A DNA stretch of 64,000 nt, taken from the NCBI GenBank assembly GCA_003142815.1, contig PLNP01000015.1:62001-126000 (forward strand), in the 5' to 3' direction. Origin of the DNA: Rhodanobacteraceae bacterium. GTDB lineage: Bacteria; Pseudomonadota; Gammaproteobacteria; Xanthomonadales; Rhodanobacteraceae. Below are positions 52,467 to 61,318 of this stretch, piece after piece; within the stretch, counting starts at the first letter, position 1, and each line of letters begins with the position of its first letter. The translations under genes and the position numbers were made by a program. Below the pieces are notes generated by a model, which was not told where the DNA came from, searched no databases, and was given only the letters and a program-made list of their open reading frames with translations.

Positions 52467-53725
52467 TGGCGTTATTCATGGTGTTGGCGACCCTGATGGT
52501 CGCCGCTGCGCTCGCGTTTGTCATCGTGCCGCTGCGGCGCCACGCGCGCAGCGCATCCGCGCCCGACATGTCCGCGCGTCGCCTGCGTGCGCTCGATGAA
52601 GCGCTCGCCGCCGGGGTCATCGATGCCGACGAATTCGCGGCGAAACGCGCGGTGCTTGCTGGCAAGCCCGTCGTCGTCGCCACGCGCCCTTCGCGCATCG
52701 CCTTCGCCACCGTTCTGCTGGTCGCAATACTGCTGCCCGCATCGGCATTGCTGCTGTATCGCCTGGTCGGTACGCCGCAAGCGCTCGATCCGGCGAATCT
52801 CAAAGGCGAGGCCGCTGCCGCAACAGACGATCGCGGCCCCGAGATGGAACAAGCGATCGCAACCCTCGTCGCGCGCCTCAAGGATCATCCGGACGATGTC
52901 GAAGGCTGGGCCTTGCTGGGTCGCGCGTATCAGGCAACAAACCGGGCCGACGAATCGCTGGCGGCGTTCAAGCACGCACACGAACAGGCGCCAGACAATG
53001 CCACGGTTGCGGTCGAGTACGCGCAAGCGCTCGCGCTTGCGGCGCCTGACCATCGCATTCAGGGCGAAGCGCGCACCGTGCTGGAAAACGTGCTGAAGAC
53101 CGATGCCAACAACCAGCGCGCGCTCTGGCTGCTCGGCATCAGTGACTATCAGGGCGAACACTACGACGCCGCAATCGCGCACTGGAATACGTTACTGCCG
53201 CTGCTGGCGGCGAATTCCGATGAGGCGACCAGCGTAAAGCAACAGATCGCCGATGCGCAGGCGCGTCGCGACGGAAAGGTGCCGCCACTATCCGCGCCGG
53301 CCAGTTCGTCGCAGGCGGGCATTGCGGCGGAAACCGCTCCTACAGGCGCCGCCGATGCTTCGGTAGCCGCAAAGGATGCGCCGCACCTGACCGTCAAGGT
53401 CACGCTCGATCCGAAGCTCAACGACAAGCTCGATCCGGATGCGACGCTGTTCGTCTACGCGCGCGCCGCGAAAGGGCCGCCGGTACCACTCGCGATCCAG
53501 CGCCTCAAGGCGAGCCAGTTGCCACTCACGGTCGCGCTCGACGACAGCATGGGCATGCTACCGACAATGAAGCTTTCGATGTTCCCGCAGGTTGTCGTCG
53601 GCGCGCGCGTCTCGAAATCCGGCAATGCAATGCCGCAGAGCGGCGATCTGCAAGCGTTGTCCGCACCGGTCGATGTGCATCGCGCGGAGCCGATCGAACT
53701 CACGATCGATCAGCAAGTGCCGTAG
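52466..53725 (+). CDS. ccmI: CcmI/CycH-type cytochrome c biogenesis TPR protein
   Basis: 419 residues. Two N-terminal helices flank a loop with ALDEALAAGVIDADEFAAKRA; TPR units fill about 140-270 (WALLGRAYQATNRADESLAAFKHAHEQAPDN; ALWLLGISDYQGEHYDAAIAHWNTLL); the C-terminal beta domain has LFVYARAAKGPPVPLAIQRL, usual in CcmI. Binds apocytochrome C-termini. ATG overlaps the ccmH stop (TAATG). Confidence 0.9.
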   Translation: MALFMVLATLMVAAALAFVIVPLRRHARSASAPDMSARRLRALDEALAAGVIDADEFAAKRAVLAGKPVVVATRPSRIAFATVLLVAILLPASALLLYRLVGTPQALDPANLKGEAAAATDDRGPEMEQAIATLVARLKDHPDDVEGWALLGRAYQATNRADESLAAFKHAHEQAPDNATVAVEYAQALALAAPDHRIQGEARTVLENVLKTDANNQRALWLLGISDYQGEHYDAAIAHWNTLLPLLAANSDEATSVKQQIADAQARRDGKVPPLSAPASSSQAGIAAETAPTGAADASVAAKDAPHLTVKVTLDPKLNDKLDPDATLFVYARAAKGPPVPLAIQRLKASQLPLTVALDDSMGMLPTMKLSMFPQVVVGARVSKSGNAMPQSGDLQALSAPVDVHRAEPIELTIDQQVP

Positions 53726-53817
53726 CGCAACACGCGCACCCCGATCGACTTGGCGCAACCGCCGCATGCCGCTACATTGCGCCGCCCGTTTCGATCCGAT
53801 CCTTCACCCCGACCCAC

Positions 53818-54933
53818 ATGCCTGACGCCCGTCGTTACTTCGATCTATCCTCGCCGTTCCCGATGAAGCGCGGCGGCGAGCTGGTCGGCGCGCGCCTCGC
53901 TTACGAGACCTGGGGCACATTGAGCGCCGCGCGCGACAACGCGATCTTCATCCTGACTGGCCTTTCTCCGAGCGCGCATGCCGCATCGAACGCGAACGAT
54001 CCGGCGCTCGGCTGGTGGGAAGACATGCTCGGGCCGGGCAAGCCGATCGACACCGACCGCTGGTTCGTGATCTGCGCGAACACGCTCGGCAGCTGCAAAG
54101 GCTCGACTGGTCCGGCCGACATCAATCCGCTGACCGGCGAACCGTATCGCCTCGACTTCCCCGAACTCGCGCTCGAGGATGTCGCCAACGCGAGCCACGA
54201 ACTCGTGCGCGGTCTCGGCATCGACAAGCTCGCCTGCCTCGTCGGCAACTCGATGGGCGGCATGAGCGCACTCGCTTATCTCGTGCTGCATCCGGGCAGC
54301 GCGCGCGCACACATCAGCATCTCGACCGCGCCGCAGGCACAGCCGTTCGCGATCGCGATCCGCTCGCTGCAGCGCGAGGCGATCCGCCTCGACTCGAACT
54401 GGAACAACGGCCACTACAACGACGCGCACTATCCGGAAGCCGGCATGTCGATCGCACGCAAGCTTGGTGTGATCACTTATCGCTCGGCGATGGAATGGGA
54501 CGGCCGTTTCGCACGCATCCGCCTCGATTCGGAGCAACGCGAGGAAGAACCGTTTGCGGTCGAATTCCAGGTTGAGTCATATCTCGCCGCTCATGCGCGC
54601 CGCTTCGTGCGCAGCTTCGACCCGAACAGTTACCTCTATCTTTCGCGCGCCAGCGATTGGTTCGACATCGCCGAGCATGCCCCAAAAGAACCAGGTGGCG
54701 GCAGCGTCGAAGCCGCACTGAAGCGTATCGATGTCGAACGCGCGCTGGTGATCGGCGTCGAGACCGACATCCTGTTCCCGCTTGCGCAGCAGGAGCAGAT
54801 CGCCGAAGGTCTGCGCGGCACCGGCGCCGAGGTCGATTTCGTCGCGCTGGACAGTCCGCAGGGTCACGACGCGTTCCTCGTCGACATCCCGCGTTTCGGT
54901 GCAGCCATCGCACGGTTCCTGGCTGCGCTGTAG
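53818..54933 (+). CDS. metX: MetX-type homoserine/serine O-acyltransferase
   Basis: 371-residue alpha/beta hydrolase acyltransferase. Opening LVGARLAYETWGTLSAARDNAIFILTGLSPSAHA, CANTLGSCKGSTGP, nucleophile S145 in LVGNSMGGMSALAYL, and the Asp/His in GVETDILFP and DSPQGHDAFL. Usual MetX has GGSMGG; Asn144 replaces a Gly next to the nucleophile. In Xanthomonadales, MetX-like proteins can be serine O-succinyltransferases for cysteine synthesis; sequence alone does not decide. Confidence 0.9.
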   Translation: MPDARRYFDLSSPFPMKRGGELVGARLAYETWGTLSAARDNAIFILTGLSPSAHAASNANDPALGWWEDMLGPGKPIDTDRWFVICANTLGSCKGSTGPADINPLTGEPYRLDFPELALEDVANASHELVRGLGIDKLACLVGNSMGGMSALAYLVLHPGSARAHISISTAPQAQPFAIAIRSLQREAIRLDSNWNNGHYNDAHYPEAGMSIARKLGVITYRSAMEWDGRFARIRLDSEQREEEPFAVEFQVESYLAAHARRFVRSFDPNSYLYLSRASDWFDIAEHAPKEPGGGSVEAALKRIDVERALVIGVETDILFPLAQQEQIAEGLRGTGAEVDFVALDSPQGHDAFLVDIPRFGAAIARFLAAL

Positions 54934-54949
54934 ACTCCCCCTTTCTCGT

Positions 54950-55125
54950 CATTCCGGCCCTTCGACAGGCTCAGGGTAGACCGGCCTTCGGCCGAGCCGG
55001 ACTGTGAAGGCAGGATGCCGAAGCGAATAGCCCGAAGGGCAGTCTGCAGGAGCAGACTGCCATCCAGCGTCTTCTTCAAGGCGCATAGGCACTGGATCCC
55101 GGCGTCCGCCGGGACGACGGAGTAT
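54950..55125. repeat. repeat cluster, families C, E-like and D
   Basis: CCCTTCGACAGGCTCAGGG, CCGGCCTTCGGCCGAGCCGG (hairpin), GAAGGCAGGATGCCGAAGCG, CCCGAAGGGCAGTCTGCAGG and GGATCCCGGCGTCCGCCGGGACGACGG. Separates metX and the dioxygenase; no gene. Confidence 0.65.
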
Positions 55126-55159
55126 GCAGCCATCCGCGCCAGTACTATCGAGACTCGCC

Positions 55160-56041
55160 ATGCTATCGCTTGATTTTCCCGGTGCGCGCCTACTCGTCGA
55201 TGCGATCGACCAAGCCGTCGTGCAAGGCGACGCAGCGGCTGTCGCCAACACCTTGCGCAACGCGCTGTGTCGGCTGATCCGCGATCCCGACGTACGCCTG
55301 CCCGGCTGCGTGTTCGAGGGCGCGAGCGATCACTACGCACGCCGCGAGCTGTATCGCAGCGAGGCACACGGCTACAGCGTCGTCGCGATGACCTGGGGAC
55401 CGGGCCAAGGCGCGTCGATCCACGACCATGCCGGTATGTGGTGCGTCGAAGGCGTCTGGCAGGGCTCCCTTGAGATCACCCCGTACGAATTGATGGAGTC
55501 GAGAGACGACCGCTACCGCTTCGAATCGCGCGGCACGATGAACGCGGTCGCAGGCTCGGCCGGCAGCCTGATTCCGCCGCACGAATACCACACGATCCTC
55601 AACCCCAGCGACGACGCGATCGCGGCCTCGCTGCACATCTATCGGCGTCCGCTCGACGCCTGCTCGATGTTCAAGGCGATCGGCGACGGCTGGTACGCGC
55701 GCAATCAACGTCAGCTCGCGCTGGACTGCACCCAGAGTTCGGGCACTGCCTGTCGCAACTGCAGTACCGTAGGGTGGGGCGCAGCGCCGAAGGTGCGAGT
55801 CCCACCTACTTCGCGGCGAAGTACCGTAGGGTGGGACGCAGCGCCGAAGGTGCAAGTCCCACCGAACGCTCGATGGGACTTGCCGCCGCACGGTTGCGTC
55901 CCACCCTACTTCGCGGCGCTGCAGTTGCTGCAGGATTCCGCGCGATTGCCTTATACTGCGCGCCCCGTGCGGCCACCCGTGCGAGCAGCAGGCCGAAGTG
56001 GCGGAATTGGTAGACGCGCCGGACTCAAAATCCGGTTCTAG
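55160..56041 (+). CDS. cysteine dioxygenase-like protein, frame extended through a repeat into tRNA-Leu
   Basis: 293 codons; the first 195 or so are the CDO cupin: GPGQGASIHDHAGMWCVEGVWQG gives iron ligands H88 and H90, and ASLHIYRRPL gives H159; C95 is in the region of the usual thioether Cys. Natural CDOs are near 200 residues. After CTQSSGTACRNC the frame reads a three-part repeat (TVGWGAAPKVRVPP) and then tRNA-Leu (GGIGRRAGLKIRF). The native stop has been lost. CDO oxidises cysteine to its sulfinate. ATG 55160 preferred; 55124 also in frame. Confidence 0.82.
   Translation: MLSLDFPGARLLVDAIDQAVVQGDAAAVANTLRNALCRLIRDPDVRLPGCVFEGASDHYARRELYRSEAHGYSVVAMTWGPGQGASIHDHAGMWCVEGVWQGSLEITPYELMESRDDRYRFESRGTMNAVAGSAGSLIPPHEYHTILNPSDDAIAASLHIYRRPLDACSMFKAIGDGWYARNQRQLALDCTQSSGTACRNCSTVGWGAAPKVRVPPTSRRSTVGWDAAPKVQVPPNARWDLPPHGCVPPYFAALQLLQDSARLPYTARPVRPPVRAAGRSGGIGRRAGLKIRF
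55755..55928. repeat. family F repeat array
   Basis: Two direct units CGTAGGGTGGGRCGCAGCGC... (55769 and 55825) and one inverted unit (55874-55911), bounded by inverted repeats GCAACTGCAG (55755-55764) and CTGCAGTTGC (55919-55928). All lies in the 3' part of the dioxygenase frame. Confidence 0.8.
55925..55957 (+). promoter_or_regulatory. likely promoter of tRNA-Leu
   Basis: TATACT at 55952-55957 is followed by GCGCGCCCCG, a G+C-rich discriminator typical of stable-RNA promoters, 35 bases before the tRNA. A TTGCTG (55925) is 21 bases upstream, a long spacing, so the minus-35 box is unsure. Confidence 0.5.
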
Positions 56042-56078
56042 CGATAGAGTGCGAGTTCGATTCTCGCCTTCGGCACCA
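55992..56078 (+). tRNA. tRNA-Leu (anticodon CAA)
   Basis: 87 nt with encoded CCA. Acceptor GCCGAAG pairs with CTTCGGC; anticodon stem CCGGA/TCCGG holds loop CTCAAAA, giving CAA, which reads UUG; long variable arm; T-arm GCGAGTTCGATTCTCGC. The upstream dioxygenase frame overlaps its first 50 bases. An IS remnant lies 70 bases beyond its end. Confidence 0.97.
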
Positions 56079-56124
56079 CGATAGCATCCAACGTTGTCCG
56101 GCAACATCCACAGAATCCCCCTCG

Positions 56125-56148
56125 CCCCGCATCGCAGCGGGGTTTTTT
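56125..56148 (+). terminator. rho-independent terminator of tRNA-Leu
   Basis: CCCCGC and GCGGGG pair across ATCGCA, followed by six T, 47 bases after the tRNA. Confidence 0.9.
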
Positions 56149-56149
56149 A

Positions 56150-56319
56150 TGCGTCACGGCACGGGCACGGACTTGTCGATCTACAGCCAGGACGAGCTCA
56201 ACCAGATTGCCCTCAGCCTCAACACACGCCCGCGCCAGCGACACGACTTCCGATCGCCGCTGCAGGTTTACAACGAGTATCTACAACTGGTCGAGGCACC
56301 CCTCAGCGCCAAGCATTGA
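56150..56319 (+). pseudogene. IS30-family transposase, C-terminal remnant
   Basis: The frame from 56150 to TGA 56319 gives TGTDLSIYSQDELNQIALSLNTRPRQRHDFRSPLQVYNEYL, the conserved end of IS30 transposases (DLSxYSQxxLxxIAxxLNxRPR...). The DDE core is missing; the reading simply begins after the tRNA terminator. Probably the right end of an IS that inserted behind the tRNA. Confidence 0.85.
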
Positions 56320-56395
56320 TTGACTGTTGCACCTCGATCTTGAAACCGCCAATTGAAATTAATCGTTTGTGTCTTCGTCGTTCATCGGACTTTAT

Positions 56396-58045
56396 TTAAC
56401 GTACTGCTTCATGGGATCCGGCAATGCATTGCGCGGATGAATCGCGACAAGCTGATGCTTGCCAGATGTTGAGCCATACACCGCGAAAGCGCTGTGCATA
56501 CATGGAGCCCTGAGCACGCTTCGACGGAAACGTGACGATCAATCCGGTAGGATGCATCTTCGTCCATTGCATCAGCATCTGGTCGTCACTCAGCCGCTCG
56601 ATTGGTTGTGTTAGCCGGCCCAGAAAATGGAAGTCGTCACCGTCGAGATTGAGGCTCGCAATAGGCCGTCCCTGCGCCTCGGCATGCCCAAGTAAAGCGG
56701 CAGCTGGTTCAGGGTTGAATGCGGGCCATACGGTCATCCCGAACAGGGTGCTTGCAGCGACCGTGCCGACCAGACCAGCAAACGCAATGCGATACAGCTC
56801 TCCCCGACCTGGCACCACTAGTAGCAACCCCAGTAGCAGATAGATCACACCGAAGGGAACACCTTGCGTCGCGAAAGCTACGAACCAGTGGCTGCTTACC
56901 TTTCCGCTATTGACAAGCCACGGGAGTGCAATCAACGCACTGGCCAAACCGAAGCTGGTCAGCGCCAACGGCCAAGGACCTAGCCATGCGCTTGTCGATA
57001 GGCGTCCACTGCGTTCAAACAAGTGCATGATGGCAAACGCCAAGAGCAGAGCGAACCCGGCATACTCAGGTAGTAGGTAATACGGTTGCTTCCCGCTGAC
57101 GAGCGAAAGGCCCAAAAGAACAGGCGCGAGCCATGCAAACAGAAACCGCACGCCAGGTTCGAACGGTCGCGGCATTACGGCGATGGCTACCCACAGGCGT
57201 GGCCATAACGTGAACGGAAATATCAATAATGGAAGCAGCGGCAGGTACCACCAGAACGGCTTAGCGTGGGCAAAAGCGTTTACAATGCGGCCGGTTTGAT
57301 GGAACAGCAATTGATCGCGATAAGCGGATCCCCCCTCCCACATCGCTGGCACTACCCAAGCCGCAAGCATGGCACAGCCCGCCAGCAAAGCGAGCGTTCC
57401 GCGCAGGTACCACCGGCGCCGCTGGCGTCGCGCCCAGTCGCTCCATAACGGCCCCATGAGCCACGGGAGAGCCACATGCAGCAACATCACCGGCCCCTTG
57501 GTTAGCAAGCCAAGCCCTACGGCCAACGCAAACCAGATAAACCGTGGTGTATCGCGACGAGGCCCGGGCAACAGCGCAAGCAAAGCGGCCAGCACAAAGG
57601 TTGCCAACAACACTTCATACATGATTTGCATACTGAACAAGAAGCCATAGCTGAACGCCATCAGTAGCCACGGCACGGCTCGTACCGTCTGAGGGCGATC
57701 CGGAAACACGCGCTGCGCCAGCACTAGAGCAAGTACCAGTTGTGAGGCGCCAATCAACACGGCGAGCAAGCGCGGCCAGATGTCACCGACACCACCCACG
57801 GCCCAACCAAGATGTATCAGCCAGAACAATAGCGGTGATTTTTCGCTATAGGGTGCACCGTTGAGATAGGGAACCAGAAAGCTGTGCCGGTGCCACATTT
57901 CCCACGCGACCGATAAAGTGCGGGTAGAAAATATCGGCATTGGACCGTGCTGGAAGATCGTCAGCGACGCAGCCAGCAACCACATCGGCAACCAAGGCCA
58001 TAATGTCAACGGAGTGCTCTTGGCGTACGAATGGAGGTGTGTCAT
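56396..58045 (-). CDS. ArnT/PMT-like glycosyltransferase 2
   Basis: 549 residues, about 11 helices. IFSTRTLSVAWEMWHRHSFLVPYLNGAPYSEKSPLLFWLIH occupies the position of the ArnT first loop, but the usual D-E-x-R-Y is replaced by S-T-R-T-L, so the catalytic acid pair is not where expected. LLFHQTGRIVNAFAHAKPFWWYLPLLPLL matches the second motif. G+C is lower than in the core. Last of three minus-strand genes in the island (with 58164 and 58415). Confidence 0.82.
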   Translation of the reverse strand: MTHLHSYAKSTPLTLWPWLPMWLLAASLTIFQHGPMPIFSTRTLSVAWEMWHRHSFLVPYLNGAPYSEKSPLLFWLIHLGWAVGGVGDIWPRLLAVLIGASQLVLALVLAQRVFPDRPQTVRAVPWLLMAFSYGFLFSMQIMYEVLLATFVLAALLALLPGPRRDTPRFIWFALAVGLGLLTKGPVMLLHVALPWLMGPLWSDWARRQRRRWYLRGTLALLAGCAMLAAWVVPAMWEGGSAYRDQLLFHQTGRIVNAFAHAKPFWWYLPLLPLLIFPFTLWPRLWVAIAVMPRPFEPGVRFLFAWLAPVLLGLSLVSGKQPYYLLPEYAGFALLLAFAIMHLFERSGRLSTSAWLGPWPLALTSFGLASALIALPWLVNSGKVSSHWFVAFATQGVPFGVIYLLLGLLLVVPGRGELYRIAFAGLVGTVAASTLFGMTVWPAFNPEPAAALLGHAEAQGRPIASLNLDGDDFHFLGRLTQPIERLSDDQMLMQWTKMHPTGLIVTFPSKRAQGSMYAQRFRGVWLNIWQASACRDSSAQCIAGSHEAVR

Positions 58046-58163
58046 TAGCTTTTCATTTGAAAGGTGCCCGCTGCGCCGATGGCATCAGGGATCATCCACA
58101 ATTTAGTGTTCGTCGTGGTCGCTCAGCGAAACATGCTGCAGTGCCGCATAAACGCCAACTTCA

Positions 58164-58409
58164 TTATCTCGGTCGGTCCTTAATGAACGGGCTGATCAAC
58201 ACCGCATGGCCGAGCCGATGATTGGGCCGGTATATGAGAATGCGATGGATGCCGCGTGCGGGCAATGTGCTAGGCGTGCACAGCGAGTTCTCGACTGACC
58301 GGAACAGCCGACGGAAGAACCCAGTCCACCACTCCATGCCGAAGATCGCGTGCCGACGGGACAGGCCTTGATGTTTTTCGGCCAGTATGGAAACAGTAGT
58401 CATCGTCAT
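58164..58409 (-). pseudogene. heptosyltransferase-like (GT9) N-terminal stub
   Basis: The frame contains IHRILIYRPNHRLGHAVLISPFI, the first strand and donor loop of GT9 heptosyltransferases, then stops after FIKDRPR. Only about 80 residues remain of an expected 340. The 118 bases to the next gene hold no more of it. A TTG at 58418 overlaps the upstream glycosyltransferase stop. Confidence 0.65.
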
Positions 58410-58414
58410 CTGCT

Positions 58415-60133
58415 TCAATGTGTCAACGACATCTGAGTGCGCGTATTGCGAGCGATCACGACATATTTGCCTTCGCGCCCCAGTTCGCTGAACGGCAGCC
58501 CGGTGGCTTGGAGCTGCGCAAGGCTGACGAGCGGCATCACTGCGATCTCATCGTTGCCGGCACGCCAGCGTTGGGCAAACTGGCCAAGTTCCGCGATGTA
58601 GCCTTCTGGCCGAGAGGCGACTCCTGGCATGATGTCATCGGGTGTGTCCGCCGCCACGGTAACGAGGCGTTGTAGATAGAACGGCAAGCCACGCAGAGAC
58701 ATGCTCACTGTGAATACTTTGGTATGCGGCCCCATCTCCAGTTTGATGATTCGAGCGACACTAGCGGCCGAGAGATTGAGGGCGAGCGGTTGCAATGACA
58801 TGAGCAATATCTGCCAGCCACACAGGGCAGCCAACGCAAGCAGATGGATCGCCCAACTGCGTCCGAGACCATCGCCCTGGCTGCGCAATAAAACTAGCCG
58901 CCCAGCGAAGGCGGCCAGCGCGACTAGAGCGCAGGCGATTGACAGCCCCGTCATAGTGTAATGAAACGGGTCCGCTGACACGCTCGCGTGTTCCCCGATG
59001 GGCACCAGCTGAGCAAGGAGTGCACCTGACAGACCCATCAGTGCGATAGCACCAAGGCGACGGGTCAAAGCCGCCGCCGGTAGGATCACTGCGGCACGTG
59101 CGAGCAGCAATGCCAGCGCAGGGAACAGCGGCAGGATATAAAACGGTAGCTTGGAATGGGATAACGAGAAGAATACCAATATCACGGCAACCCAGACCCA
59201 CAAAAACTGTTGGGCTGATATGTCTTCATGGGCGGCTCGCCAGCCGCTCATGCTAATGGGAAGCAGTACCGTCCATGGAAAGATGCCGAGAACCACGATG
59301 ACCGGAAAGAACCAGATCGGCTGTTGGCGATCATCGACCGAAGAAAGAAAACGCGTGAAATGCTCACGGATGAAGAAGTAATCGAAGAAGCCTGGGTGCA
59401 TGTAGCTCATCGCGATGAACCACGGTGCGCAGATCAGCGCCACCAGCAAGGTACCCAGTGGCAGGGACAAGCGTCCGAGCATGCTCCATGCACGTCGCCA
59501 CAGCATGTACACGGCCAGGACCAACCCGGGCAGCACCAACCCGATCAGACCTTTCGACAGCACTGCCAATCCAAGCGCGGTCCACATCAGCGCATTCAAC
59601 CGGCCACGGGTGGGTTGTGCCGACGGGTCGAACTGCGCTACGAGAAAGCAGGCCATGCCCACCGTAAGAAAGGCGGTCACGCCCATATCCAGTGTATTGA
59701 TATGGGCCGAGGCGGCGTACAACAGTGTGCTGCCGAGTATCGCGGCCGCGAAGCCGCCAGCCTGGCGACCAAACAACCGCGTTCCGGCCCAGCCGATCGC
59801 CATCATGGCAAGCAATCCCGTGAGGGCACACCACAAACGCGCTGTCCACTCGTGTACACCGAACACCGAATACGCCGCTGCACTGCCCCAGTAGTGCAGT
59901 GCGGGCTTGTCGAAGAAATTGAAGCCGTCAAGACGCGGCGTTAACCAATCACCGCTTGCCGCCATTTCGCGTGCGACTTCGGCATAGCGACCCTCGTCAG
60001 GCTCTCCCAACGAGCGGCCGTCCAGCCCGTAGAACCACGCCATCGTCCATGCGAGCGAGAGCACTACGCCCAACCAATCTAGGCGCAAGCGCGCTCTGCC
60101 AGCGCTATCGGTGCGCGGCGGAGAATCGTTCAT
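58415..60133 (-). CDS. ArnT/PMT-like glycosyltransferase 3
   Basis: 572 residues with a canonical first loop LGEPDEGRYAEVAREMAASGDWLTPRLDGFNFFDKPALHYW (catalytic D-E), and EHFTRFLSSVDDRQQPIWFFPVIVVLGIFPW for the second. Closest in layout to ArnT-like lipid A aminoarabinose transferases, though no arn genes are present. Reduced G+C. First gene of the island's minus-strand set. Confidence 0.85.
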   Translation of the reverse strand: MNDSPPRTDSAGRARLRLDWLGVVLSLAWTMAWFYGLDGRSLGEPDEGRYAEVAREMAASGDWLTPRLDGFNFFDKPALHYWGSAAAYSVFGVHEWTARLWCALTGLLAMMAIGWAGTRLFGRQAGGFAAAILGSTLLYAASAHINTLDMGVTAFLTVGMACFLVAQFDPSAQPTRGRLNALMWTALGLAVLSKGLIGLVLPGLVLAVYMLWRRAWSMLGRLSLPLGTLLVALICAPWFIAMSYMHPGFFDYFFIREHFTRFLSSVDDRQQPIWFFPVIVVLGIFPWTVLLPISMSGWRAAHEDISAQQFLWVWVAVILVFFSLSHSKLPFYILPLFPALALLLARAAVILPAAALTRRLGAIALMGLSGALLAQLVPIGEHASVSADPFHYTMTGLSIACALVALAAFAGRLVLLRSQGDGLGRSWAIHLLALAALCGWQILLMSLQPLALNLSAASVARIIKLEMGPHTKVFTVSMSLRGLPFYLQRLVTVAADTPDDIMPGVASRPEGYIAELGQFAQRWRAGNDEIAVMPLVSLAQLQATGLPFSELGREGKYVVIARNTRTQMSLTH

Positions 60134-60334
60134 CGTGATTCTTCAATCGTTAGGTAGCGATGTGCCGGTATCAAATTAGGGACCTAGTAGGGACCTCGCG
60201 CATGCATGACGAAGGCCGAGCGCGGCGGATGCGCATAAGTGTCAGGTCCCTGATGATTGCATAGCCCCCAGGAGTTATGCTCTGTTCCACGCCAGGAAAG
60301 CCTTGGGCGAGCTGCTTCAACATCAGGATCGTGC
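60134..60334. other. insertion-element border sequence
   Basis: No gene. AGGGACCT (60173-60180), a second GGGACCT close by and AGGTCCCT (60243-60250) form inverted copies; such pairs are common at IS481-type ends. They suggest element ends next to the transposase that starts at 60335. Confidence 0.4.
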
Positions 60335-61308
60335 ATGAATCTCAATCTTCACGCCAATGCCACCACCACGCCCAAGACGCGCGCGTATATCCAGCAATCG
60401 TCGGCGGAGCGAACGCGCGCTCGCGCGCGAACTGGGTGTGACGGTTGACACCGTCCGGCGCTGGCGCAAGCGGACCGAGGTGCAGGATGCCTCGCACACG
60501 CCGCATCGCCTGCAGACCACGCTGACGCCGATGCAAGAAGCGGTCGCCGTGGAAATACGACGCACGCTGTTGCTGCCGCTGGATGATTTGCTGGTGGTCG
60601 TGCGCGAGTTCCTCAACCCGATGATCTCGCGGTCGGGCCTGGATCGCTGCCTGCGCCGCCATGGCGTGGCCCATCTTCGCGACCTGATACCCGAGGCCGA
60701 AGACGAGCGGGCGGCGAAGAAGACCTTCAAGGACTATGTCCCGGGCTTCATCCACATCGACATCAAGTACCTGCCGCAGATGCCGGACGAAAAGGCCCGC
60801 CGTTACCTGTTCGTGGCGATCGACCGCACCACTCGCTGCGTGTATCTGCGACTCTACGCCGATCAAAGCGCAGTCAGCAGCACCGACTTCCTGCGCCACT
60901 TGCGCGCCACAGCGCCCATGAAGATCGTGAAGGTTCTGACCGACAATCAAGGATCCCCGCCGGGGGACGGCAGCCAGTTCACCGACCGTTTCACCGGCAA
61001 GCGCAAGACACCCTCCGCTGAGCACGCCTTCGATCGCGAGTGCATGCTGCTGGGGATCGAGCATCGCCTGATTCCTTCGCGGCATCCACAGACCCATGGC
61101 ATGGTCGAGCGATTCAACGGACGCATCAGCGACGTTCTCGCCACCACCGCTTCGTCAGCGGCGAGCAATTGGCCACCACCATCAAGCGCTACGCCGTGCT
61201 CTACAATCAACACATTCCTCAAAAGGCACTCGGTCATCGCACGCCACTCGACACCCTGCGAGACTGGCAAACAAAGCAGCCGGAATTATTCGTTAGAAAC
61301 GTTCGCAA
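60335..61308 (+). mobile_element. IS481-family transposase, inactivated by two frameshifts
   Basis: Start MNLNLHANATTTPKTRAYIQQSS at 60335; frame shifts near 60410 to RALARELGVTVDTVRRWRKRTEVQDASHTPH and near 61151 back to RFVSGEQLATTIKRYAVLYNQHIPQKALGHRTP. DDE residues are in IHIDIKYLPQM, VLTDN and HGMVERFNG. A 21-bp insert (60948-60968) follows VLTDN, pushing GSQFTDRF away from the second Asp. The right end of the element is lost in foreign sequence after RNVRKLPG. Confidence 0.85.
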
Positions 61309-61318
61309 ACTTCCGGGA

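Noticed and set aside
55992..56041. Peptide GGIGRRAGLKIRF as a genuine protein end
   Set aside because: It is the translation of tRNA-Leu; reported instead as a frame overrun of the dioxygenase gene.
60335..61308. Active IS481 element
   Set aside because: Two frameshifts, an active-site insertion and a missing right end.
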